NCBI GenBank assembly: GCA_900757145.1
Contig: CAAEMT010000005.1
Location: 9,044-73,043, forward strand
Length of the DNA stretch: 64,000 nt
Source: Lachnospiraceae bacterium
Lineage (GTDB): Bacteria > Bacillota > Clostridia > Lachnospirales > Lachnospiraceae
Direction: 5' to 3'
Shown: positions 1-8,935 of the stretch, piece after piece
Position numbering within the stretch: position 1 is the first letter of the stretch
Layout of the letters: every line of letters begins with the position of its first letter
Notes under the pieces: generated by a model
Seen by the model: only the letters and a program-made list of their open reading frames with translations
Database searches by the model: none
Told to the model about the DNA's origin: nothing
Translations under genes and position numbers: made by a program

Positions 1-47
1 AAATAAAATTTATAAAAATCTAATTTTTGTATTTCACGATAAAATGA

Positions 48-53
48 TATAAT
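48..53 (+). promoter_or_regulatory. -10 element of the first TetR gene
   Basis: A TATAAT hexamer lies 27 bases upstream of the ATG at 81, in an AT-rich leader. No good -35 hexamer sits 16-18 bases further upstream, so the promoter is probably weak or regulated. Confidence 0.4.
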
Positions 54-80
54 ACCCCTAACTACGTTGGAGGTACTGCC

Positions 81-662
81 ATGAAAAATGAAGAAATTTC
101 CCTCTATACAAAAAAAACCTTTTCCGAAGCTCTGAAACGAGCCATGAAAAAGAAACCTTTTCAAAAGATCACAGTCAGCGATCTCGTGCGTGACTGCCAA
201 GTCAACCGCAAGACATTTTATTATCATTTTGAGGATATTTATGCGCTGCTCAAATGGACCTTCGAGCAGGAAACAATGGAAGTGATCAAGCATTTTAATC
301 TAATGGAAAATTATGAAGAAGCTATCAATTTTATCATGGATTATATAGAAGAAAACGACTATATTATCAACTGCGCCTGCGACTCGATCAGCAGAGATGA
401 AGTAAAACACTTTTTTTATGCAGATTTTCTTGACCTTATTGTATCGTTTATAGACGAAACAGAGCAAAAAATGGGAAAAACTCTGGAACCTTCCTACAAA
501 AGTTTTCTCAGTTATTTTTATATGGAGGCGCTGACCGGAATGCTGCTCGACTGGATCAGAGAGCGAAACAAAAGAGCACGCTCTACAGTCGTCCGCTATA
601 TCTGCAGTACGATGCAGGATTCCCTTACGGGAATCCTGGACCGCCAGACATACGATTCCTGA
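81..662 (+). CDS. TetR/AcrR family transcriptional regulator
   Basis: A 193-residue one-component repressor. Residues 31-50 form the helix-turn-helix (ITVSDLVRDCQVNRKTFYYHF region) with the NRKTFYYHF recognition helix typical of TetR proteins. The C-terminal half contains ALTGMLLDWIRER, as in DhaS-like TetR proteins with a TetR_C_8-type ligand domain. GGAGG lies 6 bases before the ATG. The gene converges on the heptad-repeat/MMPL operon and ends 20 bases from its last gene, so regulation of that operon is possible but not shown. It is a paralogue of the TetR at 6208-6783. The effector is unknown. Confidence 0.9.
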   Translation: MKNEEISLYTKKTFSEALKRAMKKKPFQKITVSDLVRDCQVNRKTFYYHFEDIYALLKWTFEQETMEVIKHFNLMENYEEAINFIMDYIEENDYIINCACDSISRDEVKHFFYADFLDLIVSFIDETEQKMGKTLEPSYKSFLSYFYMEALTGMLLDWIRERNKRARSTVVRYICSTMQDSLTGILDRQTYDS

Positions 663-681
663 TTGCGTGCTCTATTTTCTC

Positions 682-3342
682 TTATTCCAGAGTACCGGTC
701 TCAATGATAAATTTCACTTCATCACCGTCACCGGACTGTTCACTTCCGAACAGTCCATAACTGTCCCCGGCATCTTTCACTTCCGTCAGACGGTCGATCA
801 GATCCTGAATATCTTCATCAAAGAAATCTGTGATCTTGTCAATACCTTCTTCTTTGAATTCTGCCATTCCATCTCTAAGCTCATCGGCCCCGTCTTTCAA
901 CTCACCCACACCGGAATCAAGCTGAGTACCGCCATTTGCCAGCTTTGCAGTACCTTCTTTAAGCTTTGTACTGCCGCTTGCCAGCTGTCCGATACCGTTT
1001 GACAGCTCGCCTGTTCCGCTCTGCAAAGCCTTTCCTCCGGCTGCCAGCTTTCCAATTCCGGAAGAGAGTTCGTCTGCTCCGCCTTTGAGCTGATTCAGCC
1101 CCTTCTTAAGCTCTGATGCTCCGCCGGATAAGGACGTCGTTCCCTTTGCAAGCTCCTGCACTCCGGCTGCCAGCAGCGCTGTGTTCTGACTCAGAGCAGA
1201 AGCACCGCCCATAGCCTGTGAGATTCCTCCCTGCAGTTGTTTCGCACCGGAATCCAAAGCTGCGGCATTTGTTTTCAGGGACTGTACGCCCGCATCCAGA
1301 GTCTTTGCGCCTGCTGCTGCCTGCTGCATACTCGTATCAAGGACTTCGACATTCTTAGAAACTTCTTTTACACCTTCGTTCAGTGCCTCTGCTCCTGTCT
1401 GCAGGTCTGCCGCACCGGCTTTTAACTGTGCGCCCGACTGCTGCAGCAGCGTAAGCTTCGAAGGATCGTCTAGCTGCAGTTTTGCACCATTTTCCTTAAT
1501 TGCTGTTCCGGCCTGACGAAGCGCTTCTATCTGCTGCTGCGCTCCCGGAATCTCTGCCTGAGGATCGGAAACAGTGCCTCCTGCTTCGATTGTCTGCTGC
1601 TGTACTCCGCCTATTGCAGCATTCAGCTGATTGATACAGTTATTCAGCTTTGCTACATACGCATCATACGATGCATACATTTTAATCAGATCCGCTTTTG
1701 AAGCACCCTGCACAGTCGCCTGAACGGACTGCAGCTCTGCTAGCACAGACTGCATATCTGCGACCGCCTGCGGATCTATTGTTGTCACAGTAACACTCTG
1801 TCCTTCTGTCTGGCTTTCCTGCGACTGACCTGTACCCCCCAGTGAATCAAGCAAAGTATTCACACCATCCACGTAAGATCCTACACTCTGAGCATACATT
1901 CCCGCTCCCTTGGCAAGCGGAAGAAGCTGATCCACACCGTCCACATACGTATACAGACCTGCTGTCAGTGTTTTACTTCCTGCCGCAAGTTTTTCGCTTC
2001 CTTCCTGAAGCCCTTTTTCTTTCGTAAATACATCTTTTAATGTGCTTGTTCCGGCTGCAAGTGCCTCATTCCCCTGCTTCAAAGAAGCTGTTCCGGATGC
2101 GAGCGTTGTACTTCCGGCAACAAGCGCCGTCGTACCATTAACAAGTGCCTGCGCCCCTGCAGTAAGTGCTGCGCTTCCTTCACTGTTTGCCAGCTGATCC
2201 GCGCCTGCTGCCAGCTTCTTTGTATTCTCGGAAAGACTCTGTGTTCCCGCATTTACTTTTGCTGCCCCGTCTGCCAGATCGCTGCCTCCCTTGGCCAGCG
2301 CATTGACACCTGCGATCAATGTTCCTTTTTTTGATTCCAGCGTCTGAAGTCCGTTCGCCAGTGCATCAACTCCTGCGATCAGAGTTCCCTTTTTGTCGTT
2401 CAAAGTTCCGATTCCGTTTGCAAGCGTTCCCATACCTGTATCTACCGTATTCATTCCGGAAATCAATTCCTGACACGAATCCTTCAAGGTCTGCACACCG
2501 TCCGCCAGCTTACCGCTTCCGTCTACAAGCTGGGTAGATGCCTCCTCCAGCTTCTCCAGAGAATCCTTTAGATCATCAAGATCGTCAATGTCATCAATGC
2601 CAAGCTGTGAAATATCAAGCGGAGTCGCTACCGTAAGGAACATATTCTGCTGATAATCAGTGACATCTGCTTCCACTTCAAAACCGTCAGGAATATTCAC
2701 ATCTTTCAGCATTTCCGTTTCTTCCAGCTTAAGGCTTTCTGCCATTCCCGGCATACCGATCCCGACAACGATATTTCTTTCTCCGTCTGAAATCATCTTT
2801 CCATTATCGATAGAAACATTTGAAAAGGTATCCTGCGGAAGCACAGCACCCGTCACCATCAGAAACGGCGTATAGACCTCTCCTGTTTTTTCATGATTCT
2901 CAAACTCATACTTAATCTTCAAATGACCGCTCTTGCCTTCCAGATCATCTGCGGATATTTCCTGCCCATCCAGATAGTAGGTGATCCGGATTGAAACAGG
3001 AAGCTGCTTATCCGTTGTTCCCTGATAATAGATGTCGCTTCCATTTGCTTCCCAAACGAGATTTTCTCCATCCTGAGAAAAAGTTTCGTCTCCTTTTACA
3101 TTTTCAATGTTGGTAAGAGAAGACTGATCTGTTAAGCTTGCCTGACCATCTGTATTTTTCAGCCAGTCGCTTACGATAACCTCCTGCTGGTTTCCAGCTG
3201 CGTCTGTTTTTACATATACGGTTTCTTCTTTTGTCTGAGCGCTTTCTCCTGCGGCCAGAACCGGCATGGTGAAGGACTGCACTGCTACTGCTCCTGCTAC
3301 TGCAATTGCCATTGTTTTTGTCAGATTTCTATTTTTGTTCAT
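682..3342 (-). CDS. Secreted protein rich in xxxLxxG heptad repeats (YhgE/Pip N-domain-like)
   Basis: An 886-residue protein with an N-terminal signal peptide ending near MPVLAAG. An extracytoplasmic N-domain (about residues 30-250) is followed by some 550 residues dominated by xxxLxxG heptads such as LASGSTKLKEGTAKLANGG. These heptads (TIGR03057 type) are known from YhgE/Pip and phage-infection-like proteins and should form long helical rods. Unlike YhgE/Pip there is no C-terminal permease block, and the protein ends in an acidic tail. There is an internal duplication around GTLIAGVDALANG and GTLIAGVNALAKG. The gene overlaps the end of the MMPL gene by 14 bases (RBS AAGGAGG), so the two are co-translated. 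Inference: an envelope-side partner or scaffold of the MMPL transporter. Confidence 0.8.
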   Translation of the reverse strand: MNKNRNLTKTMAIAVAGAVAVQSFTMPVLAAGESAQTKEETVYVKTDAAGNQQEVIVSDWLKNTDGQASLTDQSSLTNIENVKGDETFSQDGENLVWEANGSDIYYQGTTDKQLPVSIRITYYLDGQEISADDLEGKSGHLKIKYEFENHEKTGEVYTPFLMVTGAVLPQDTFSNVSIDNGKMISDGERNIVVGIGMPGMAESLKLEETEMLKDVNIPDGFEVEADVTDYQQNMFLTVATPLDISQLGIDDIDDLDDLKDSLEKLEEASTQLVDGSGKLADGVQTLKDSCQELISGMNTVDTGMGTLANGIGTLNDKKGTLIAGVDALANGLQTLESKKGTLIAGVNALAKGGSDLADGAAKVNAGTQSLSENTKKLAAGADQLANSEGSAALTAGAQALVNGTTALVAGSTTLASGTASLKQGNEALAAGTSTLKDVFTKEKGLQEGSEKLAAGSKTLTAGLYTYVDGVDQLLPLAKGAGMYAQSVGSYVDGVNTLLDSLGGTGQSQESQTEGQSVTVTTIDPQAVADMQSVLAELQSVQATVQGASKADLIKMYASYDAYVAKLNNCINQLNAAIGGVQQQTIEAGGTVSDPQAEIPGAQQQIEALRQAGTAIKENGAKLQLDDPSKLTLLQQSGAQLKAGAADLQTGAEALNEGVKEVSKNVEVLDTSMQQAAAGAKTLDAGVQSLKTNAAALDSGAKQLQGGISQAMGGASALSQNTALLAAGVQELAKGTTSLSGGASELKKGLNQLKGGADELSSGIGKLAAGGKALQSGTGELSNGIGQLASGSTKLKEGTAKLANGGTQLDSGVGELKDGADELRDGMAEFKEEGIDKITDFFDEDIQDLIDRLTEVKDAGDSYGLFGSEQSGDGDEVKFIIETGTLE

Positions 3343-5410
3343 GATGAAGTGCCTCCTTAAAATTCTTACTTGTTTTACAGATCACACCGTCCAGAAGCAT
3401 AAACATGGACGGAAGTACACACAAAACAACAACCATACTGATCAGAGCACCTCTTGCCATCAGATTACACAGGGCGCTGATCATATCAATATCGGAATAC
3501 AGACCGACTCCGAAAGTTGCTGCAAAAAAGCTAATTGCGCTGACCATGATCGATTTCATACTGGTACGATGCGCGATCGCAATTGCCTCTTTCTTACTTT
3601 TGCCATTGCATCGCTCCGTCTCATAACGGCCTGTCATCAAGATCGCATAGTCAACAGTGGATCCAAGCTGTATCGTCCCGATAACAATGGAAGCAATAAA
3701 CGGCAGGCTGGTTCCTGTCAGATACGGAATACCGAGATTGATAAAGATTGCAAACTCGATAACGGCAACCAGAACAATCGGTATAAACCATGATTTGAAT
3801 ACGAACATTATGATCACAAAGACTGCAAGAATCGATACACTATTTACTACCTTAAAGTCCTTATCCGTGATTGTGATCAGATCTTTCGTACACGGGGCTT
3901 CTCCTACAAGCATTCCTGTCGGATCATGCTTTTTCAGTATCGTATTCAGCTGCTCTAGCTGCGCATTGACTTCCGGTGAAGCCGTCTTATATTCGTTACT
4001 GATCATCATCAGCTCATAGTTTTCATTTTCCATTACTTCCTTAATGGAACTCGGAATCATGCTCTCCGGAATACGGCTTCCAAGAATCGTTTCCAGTCCA
4101 AGTACAGATTTCACACCGTCTACCTTTTCCATCTCGCTGATCATATCACGCACTTCCTTAGAAGGAAGACTGCTGTCGATCAGAAGCATATGCAGAGCTC
4201 CCATCTGGTAATCGTTCTGCAGCCTTTCATTTGCCTGTGTACTAGGCAGATAATCAGGAAGCGTCTCATCCAGATTGTAGTAAACAGAAGCATTTTTCTG
4301 GCAGTATGCAGCCGGAACAATCAGCAGGACAAGGATCAAAGCAAATACTTTATAATGCCGTGTGATAAAACCGGACAAGCGGTTCGTATCCGGAAGAAAC
4401 GAACGATGCGATGTCTTTGCAAGCACCTTGTCAAAAATCATGATCATAGACGGAAGAACTGTAACACAGCAGATAACTCCTATTACAACGCCTTTCGCCA
4501 TGACAATTCCGAGATCAAGTCCCAGCGTAAAACTCATAAAGCAAAGAGCTGCGAATCCGGCTACGGTCGTCAGAGAACTTCCGACAACAGACTTTACTGT
4601 TTTTTCAATAGCATGCGCCATCGCTTCCTTATGGTCTTCGTAAACCGTCAGCTGCTCCTGATAGCTGTGCCAAAGGAATATCGAGTAGTCCATCGTAACA
4701 CCCAACTGCAGAACCGCTGCCAGCGCTTTCGTAATATAAGAGATCTCGCCCATCAGAATGTTTGTTCCCAGATTATATACGATAGCGATACCGATACCAA
4801 GCAAGAACAGCACCGGGATAAAAAATGACTCCATACAAACAGAAAGCACAATTGCCGACAGAATCACGGCGATCACTACATAGGCAAATACTTCTTTTTC
4901 TGCCAGCTCTTTCGTATCCGTTACGATTGCCGACATACCGCTTAAAAAGCACTGTTTTCCTGCCAGGGAGCGAATCTCTTTTATCGCATCCATTGTCTCG
5001 TCCGCTGATGTAGTTGTATCAAAAATAATAAACATCATCGTGGAATCTTCTGAATTAAAGATATCCAATACTTTTTGCGGAAGCATCTCCATAGGCATGC
5101 TCAGATCAAAAAATGAATCATACCAGATTACCTTATGCACATGGTCTACCTGCTCCAATTTTTCTTTGAGCTTCGCCACATCTTTGTTGTTCATACCTTC
5201 ACAGACAAACATTGAATACGCTCCGGTGCCGAATTCATCTGCCAGAATATCCTGCCCCTTCATCGTTTCAATCTCTCCCGGCAAATACGAAAGGACATCA
5301 TAATTGATCCTCGTATTAATATATCCGTATCCGGCCGGCAGCAAAAGCAGAATACTTAAAATAAAGATCGGTATTCTGAATTTCACGACCTTTTTTCCAA
5401 ATTTCAGCAT
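3329..5410 (-). CDS. MMPL/RND family transporter
   Basis: A 693-residue membrane protein with two homologous halves. Each half has one TM helix, a large extracytoplasmic loop and then five TM helices, as in YdfJ/MmpL proteins. The TM helices that carry the proton-relay residues show VTMDYSIFLWHSY in the first half and STVDYAILMTGRY in the second, matching the Asp-Tyr pairs of MmpL transporters. RBS TAGGAGG lies 8 bases before the ATG. The gene follows the HdeD-like gene by 11 bases and overlaps the heptad-repeat gene, giving a three-gene operon. The substrate is unknown; lipid or envelope components are typical for the family. Confidence 0.92.
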   Translation of the reverse strand: MLKFGKKVVKFRIPIFILSILLLLPAGYGYINTRINYDVLSYLPGEIETMKGQDILADEFGTGAYSMFVCEGMNNKDVAKLKEKLEQVDHVHKVIWYDSFFDLSMPMEMLPQKVLDIFNSEDSTMMFIIFDTTTSADETMDAIKEIRSLAGKQCFLSGMSAIVTDTKELAEKEVFAYVVIAVILSAIVLSVCMESFFIPVLFLLGIGIAIVYNLGTNILMGEISYITKALAAVLQLGVTMDYSIFLWHSYQEQLTVYEDHKEAMAHAIEKTVKSVVGSSLTTVAGFAALCFMSFTLGLDLGIVMAKGVVIGVICCVTVLPSMIMIFDKVLAKTSHRSFLPDTNRLSGFITRHYKVFALILVLLIVPAAYCQKNASVYYNLDETLPDYLPSTQANERLQNDYQMGALHMLLIDSSLPSKEVRDMISEMEKVDGVKSVLGLETILGSRIPESMIPSSIKEVMENENYELMMISNEYKTASPEVNAQLEQLNTILKKHDPTGMLVGEAPCTKDLITITDKDFKVVNSVSILAVFVIIMFVFKSWFIPIVLVAVIEFAIFINLGIPYLTGTSLPFIASIVIGTIQLGSTVDYAILMTGRYETERCNGKSKKEAIAIAHRTSMKSIMVSAISFFAATFGVGLYSDIDMISALCNLMARGALISMVVVLCVLPSMFMLLDGVICKTSKNFKEALHHEQK

Positions 5411-5421
5411 GTTAATTCCTC

Positions 5422-5982
5422 CTAGTCATAATCATTTTTCATTTCTTCCCTTGTCGTCTGCACAGTATAAAGCACCACCAGAAGATTCTGAATACCGTCC
5501 ACCACCATGGTAACTCCAAGAAGCATCATCAGGGCAACAGCCCCCTCAAACGGATTGACAATCAAAAGCAGACCAAAACCGCCAGAACATATCGCAAGCA
5601 CCAGAACGACCCACCATGCTTTTAGTCCGAACTGCCTTGCGTCCAATGCCGTCTGTATTTTGAATACACCGTCAAGCATAACAAAGATCCCCATAATCAC
5701 AGGAACAAATGTGATCAGATTACGCGGATGAATGACAATGACGATTCCAAACAGCACGGAGATGATCCCAAGCGCCAGATCAAACTGGAAAGCCAACCGA
5801 TACAAATCCTTTGAAAAATAACCGAGCAGCTTCACAATTCCAAAAATAATCATTGCAATTCCTGTCACGACACAGAAAACAGACAGTGACATCTCCGGCC
5901 AGATGATCAGACAGCCTCCTATCACCAGCATCAGGACTGACACTGCAATATAAGCGTTTTTTGCTCTTCTAATCAGTTCCAT
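5422..5982 (-). CDS. HdeD/DUF308-like membrane protein
   Basis: A 186-residue polytopic membrane protein, almost entirely hydrophobic, with about six TM segments arranged as tandem DUF308 repeats. Glycine-rich turns such as MIIFGIVKLLG and MVVDGIQNLLV occur at repeat ends. RBS GGGGGTGAG lies just upstream of the ATG. It is the first gene of the operon with the MMPL transporter and the heptad-repeat protein. HdeD has been linked to acid resistance in enterobacteria, but the molecular function of the Gram-positive members is not known. Confidence 0.8.
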   Translation of the reverse strand: MELIRRAKNAYIAVSVLMLVIGGCLIIWPEMSLSVFCVVTGIAMIIFGIVKLLGYFSKDLYRLAFQFDLALGIISVLFGIVIVIHPRNLITFVPVIMGIFVMLDGVFKIQTALDARQFGLKAWWVVLVLAICSGGFGLLLIVNPFEGAVALMMLLGVTMVVDGIQNLLVVLYTVQTTREEMKNDYD

Positions 5983-6048
5983 ATTCGCTCACCCCCTCTT
6001 TCTTCTACCGTAAACAGTATGCGCTTTCAAGCGGTGTTTTTCCACGGA

Positions 6049-6085
6049 TAAAAAAAACGCAGTGCACAATTTTTGTACACTGCGT
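6049..6085 (-). terminator. Intrinsic terminator after the second TetR gene
   Basis: Stem ACGCAGTG plus ACAA pairs with TTGT plus CACTGCGT (6057-6085). On the minus strand it is followed by a run of seven T (6050-6056). It lies about 120 bases beyond the stop at 6208. Confidence 0.85.
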
Positions 6086-6207
6086 ATCTCTTGCCTGTTT
6101 TTTGGGCAAATATCTATTTTTGTCTGGAACAGCGAATATGCCCGTTCATTTATATTCGTTGTATTAGTCTGTCAGAGGATCTGAACTCCGTACTGCATTT
6201 ACTTGAA

Positions 6208-6783
6208 TCAGTCCAGTGTTTTTCGATCATTCCGAATACTGCGCTGCAAAATACTTCGTACACTCCCCTCCATCAAAACAGCGATCCTGTCAACAAATAT
6301 TTCCGGATCTTCTTTCATTCCTTTGTCCATCCACTCCAGAAACAGTCCGACTAGGGCACATTTGTAAAAATCTGCGATCAATCTGCGATCTTCTTCGCAT
6401 ACCTGATCTGCACCCTCCTGTTTCTTTACAAAATCCAGCATAATCTCTCCAGTCACATAGTAAAGATACTTTTCCATATCCTGCCGATTGATAGAATTAT
6501 AGAGATGATACGCAGCTTTTTTATTCTGGCGGACAAAGGCTGTCGCCTCCAAAATCGCTTCCTGCCATGTATTATACTCATGCACGCAGGAGGCCGCTTT
6601 TTCGGTCTCCTCTGAAAGGATCTCCCAAAGCAGTTCATACACATCCTGATAGTGATAATAAAAAGTATTGCGGTTTACCCCACAGTCTTTGACAATATCT
6701 TTTACTGTTATTTTATCAAAAGCTGTCTGATTGAGCAATTTTATAAACGAAGTCTTAATTGCCTTTTTGGTTAACTGCGACAT
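6208..6783 (-). CDS. TetR/AcrR family transcriptional regulator
   Basis: A 191-residue repressor. The helix-turn-helix covers ITVKDIVKDCGVNRNTFYYHY near residues 25-45, and the C-terminal half contains ALVGLFLEWMDKG, parallel to ALTGMLLDWIRER in the TetR at 81-662. The ATG at 6783 is preferred over an upstream in-frame TTG at 6798 because GGGAGGG sits 5 bases before the ATG. The gene is upstream of and co-directional with the HdeD-like/MMPL operon, but a strong terminator separates them, so it probably has its own promoter. It is a plausible regulator of that operon or of the MATE gene behind it; the target is not shown. Confidence 0.9.
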   Translation of the reverse strand: MSQLTKKAIKTSFIKLLNQTAFDKITVKDIVKDCGVNRNTFYYHYQDVYELLWEILSEETEKAASCVHEYNTWQEAILEATAFVRQNKKAAYHLYNSINRQDMEKYLYYVTGEIMLDFVKKQEGADQVCEEDRRLIADFYKCALVGLFLEWMDKGMKEDPEIFVDRIAVLMEGSVRSILQRSIRNDRKTLD

Positions 6784-6864
6784 GATTTTCCCTCCCAATG
6801 CTGCTCACTGTTATCCGGTCACTATTCGGGCGTATGAATGCATAAATCTTTTTGATTTACAGTA

Positions 6865-8241
6865 TTATGACGCAGCAGGCTGCGAAATCTTCTGAAGTGC
6901 CTTTTTAAACTGAAAACGAAACAGCACAATCGTAAATGATACTGCAAAGAAATCTGCTACCGGCTCCGCAAGATAAACGGCCATAGTCTGATCGCCCTTC
7001 AGAATTGCCGGCAATATGTAGATAAGCGGAATAAGAAGAACGAATTTACGCATTACTGCCACTATAATCGATGCTTTCGCATTACCAAGCGATGTAAATG
7101 TCATCTGACATGCAATCTGAATACCGAACAGTACCATGCATGCCATGTAGATACGCAGCGCGTTCTTCGTAAATAAAAGAAGCTGCGCATCGGATGTAAA
7201 TAACGATGCAAATACCTGCGGAAAAAGCTGAACACCCGCCCACAGAACTGCCGCATAGCACAGGCTGACTTTAAGAAGAAGCTTAAACGCCTCTTTCACC
7301 CGGCTGACATTTTTTGCTCCGTAATTGTAGCTGATGATCGGCTGAGCTCCCTGACCGAGTCCCTGCAGTGGGAGCATTGCAAACTGCATAACACTTGTCA
7401 GAATCGTCATTGCCCCAACTGCCACATCCCCGCCGTATTTAAGCAGTGAAGAGTTAAAGCAGACAGAGATAATGCTCTCGCTTGACTGCATAATAAATGT
7501 AGAAAGTCCCAGCGCAAGGCTCGGCAAAATAATCTTTTTTTCTAACCGCATGTTCTTCATACGGATCTTCAGCGTTGTTTTCTTTCCAAACAGGAACGAA
7601 ACAACCCATATACACGACAGCGCCTGCGAAATGATCGTAGCTAACGCAGCTCCCCTTACTCCCATATCAAATCCAAAAATGAGGATCGGATCCAGAATAA
7701 TATTAGAAAGTGCTCCTATCAGAACAGAGAGCATTCCTGTCTTTGCAAATCCCTGCGCAGTAATAAACATATTCATTCCCAGCGTAAGCTGTACAAAAAC
7801 AGTACCTACCGCATAGATATTCATATATCTGACACCGTACTCGATCGTATTTTCGCTTGCGCCGAATGCCATCAAAAAACTTCTGTTTCCTAAAAATAAT
7901 ACTACTGTCAATATCGCAGAAATTATGAGCTGTGTCAAGAAGCAGTTTCCAAGTGTTTTTTCTGCCTGCTCGTATTCACCCTTTCCCATATAAATAGAAG
8001 CTCTTGGTGCACCGCCAAAACCTACCAAAGCAGCAAAAGCTGATACGATCATAATCAAAGGCATACACACGCCCACACCTGTAAGCGCCAACGCTCCTAC
8101 TTTGGGGATATGTCCGATATATATTCTGTCCACGATATTATAAAGCATATTGATGATCTGTGCTGTAACAGTCGGAAGTGCAAGTTTCAGTAGCAGCTTT
8201 CCGACTGGCTCTTTTGCCAGAAAGTCTTTATCTTCTTTCAT
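6865..8241 (-). CDS. MATE family efflux transporter
   Basis: A 458-residue, 12-TM carrier of the NorM/DinF superfamily. It opens with EPVGKLLLKLALPTVTAQI and has the repeated MATE half structure, with ISYNYGAKNVSRVKEAF at the start of the second half. It exports cationic drugs or metabolites using Na+ or H+ coupling, but the substrate cannot be read from sequence. RBS AAGGAGAG lies 8 bases upstream. Its start overlaps the end of the upstream MarR gene by 14 bases, so the two form a regulator-exporter operon, presumably repressed by that MarR protein until a ligand binds. Confidence 0.93.
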   Translation of the reverse strand: MKEDKDFLAKEPVGKLLLKLALPTVTAQIINMLYNIVDRIYIGHIPKVGALALTGVGVCMPLIMIVSAFAALVGFGGAPRASIYMGKGEYEQAEKTLGNCFLTQLIISAILTVVLFLGNRSFLMAFGASENTIEYGVRYMNIYAVGTVFVQLTLGMNMFITAQGFAKTGMLSVLIGALSNIILDPILIFGFDMGVRGAALATIISQALSCIWVVSFLFGKKTTLKIRMKNMRLEKKIILPSLALGLSTFIMQSSESIISVCFNSSLLKYGGDVAVGAMTILTSVMQFAMLPLQGLGQGAQPIISYNYGAKNVSRVKEAFKLLLKVSLCYAAVLWAGVQLFPQVFASLFTSDAQLLLFTKNALRIYMACMVLFGIQIACQMTFTSLGNAKASIIVAVMRKFVLLIPLIYILPAILKGDQTMAVYLAEPVADFFAVSFTIVLFRFQFKKALQKISQPAAS

Positions 8242-8686
8242 TTTGTTCTCTCCTTTTTAATGCCTGTGCGATATTTTTCTGCATTTTTTCATTTACCTGA
8301 ATATACATATCCCGCTCCTGCGAAGATATTCCAAAAAGCATTTCCTCCTCAAACTGCGCCCACCGACTGTCTATCTCCGAAATCACCGGCGCAGCCTGTT
8401 CGGTCAGATACAAGTGTATCTTTCTTCTGTCCGATGCATCCTGTTTTCTATCCAAATAGCCTCGCTGATTCAGAGTCTCAACAGCCAAAGACACATTACT
8501 TTTCTGAAGCATACGCAATTCTACAATATCCGCTGCCGTATCGCGTCCAGGATTGTTGTGCAGAAAGCTAATGATCGTAGCTTCTGTCAGCGTTAAAGCA
8601 TATGTCTGACTGATCTCCCGCAGCATATTTTCATGCAGCTTGAGCATCCTCCTCGTACTAATAAGAAAATCTGAAATACTGCTCAA
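8228..8686 (-). CDS. MarR family transcriptional regulator (TTG start)
   Basis: A 152-residue winged-helix repressor. The recognition region includes RMLQKSNVSLAVETLNQRGYLDRK and a DASDRRKIHLYLTE wing, typical of MarR (positions about 60-105). The start is a TTG with GGAGGGGG 5 bases upstream; no ATG fits. It overlaps the MATE gene by 14 bases. A strong promoter and a long inverted repeat lie directly upstream, which suggests autoregulation. Confidence 0.9.
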   Translation of the reverse strand: MSSISDFLISTRRMLKLHENMLREISQTYALTLTEATIISFLHNNPGRDTAADIVELRMLQKSNVSLAVETLNQRGYLDRKQDASDRRKIHLYLTEQAAPVISEIDSRWAQFEEEMLFGISSQERDMYIQVNEKMQKNIAQALKRREQNERR

Positions 8687-8714
8687 GTTTCCCCCTCCTT
8701 CCTACTGCCCATGC

Positions 8715-8770
8715 ATAATAGTTCACTGTATAACAGTTTCAAATATAACTATTCTACAGTGAGCTATTAT
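8715..8770 (-). promoter_or_regulatory. Inverted-repeat operator at the MarR promoter
   Basis: Arms ATAATAGTTCACTGTA (8715-8730) and TACAGTGAGCTATTAT (8755-8770) match at 15 of 16 positions with a 24-base spacer. The right arm overlaps the -10 hexamer of the MarR promoter. Further AATAGTT units lie in the spacer (for example AACTATTC at 8747-8754), consistent with two or more MarR dimer sites. Confidence 0.65.
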
Positions 8771-8793
8771 AACCACTTTCTTCTAATTGTCAA
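8766..8793 (-). promoter_or_regulatory. Promoter of the marR-MATE operon
   Basis: Perfect TTGACA (8788-8793) and TATAAT (8766-8771) on the minus strand with a 16-base spacer. The -10 lies inside the inverted repeat, so a bound repressor would block RNA polymerase. Confidence 0.8.
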
Positions 8794-8935
8794 GTACTCC
8801 ACCTCTGCATCTTCCCCTTTCTGCATGAAACCTTATTCCAAAATATCGATTTTTCACCTTATTATTTTATTTTTTATCGTGCAAAAATATCTTGGACAGT
8901 GTATAATCCCATCAGTTTTTAAGGAGGAATACAGT

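Noticed and set aside
1237..1425. Regular glycine/leucine codon pattern as DNA tandem repeat
   Set aside because: The periodicity comes from protein heptads; at the DNA level the units are too diverged to be a repeat array.
4190..4828. Plus-strand reading frame (212 codons)
   Set aside because: It is antisense to the MMPL gene, whose TM pattern and motifs are convincing.
8711..8935. Upstream extension of the MFS gene
   Set aside because: It crosses the MarR operator and promoter, and the RBS belongs to the ATG at 8936.
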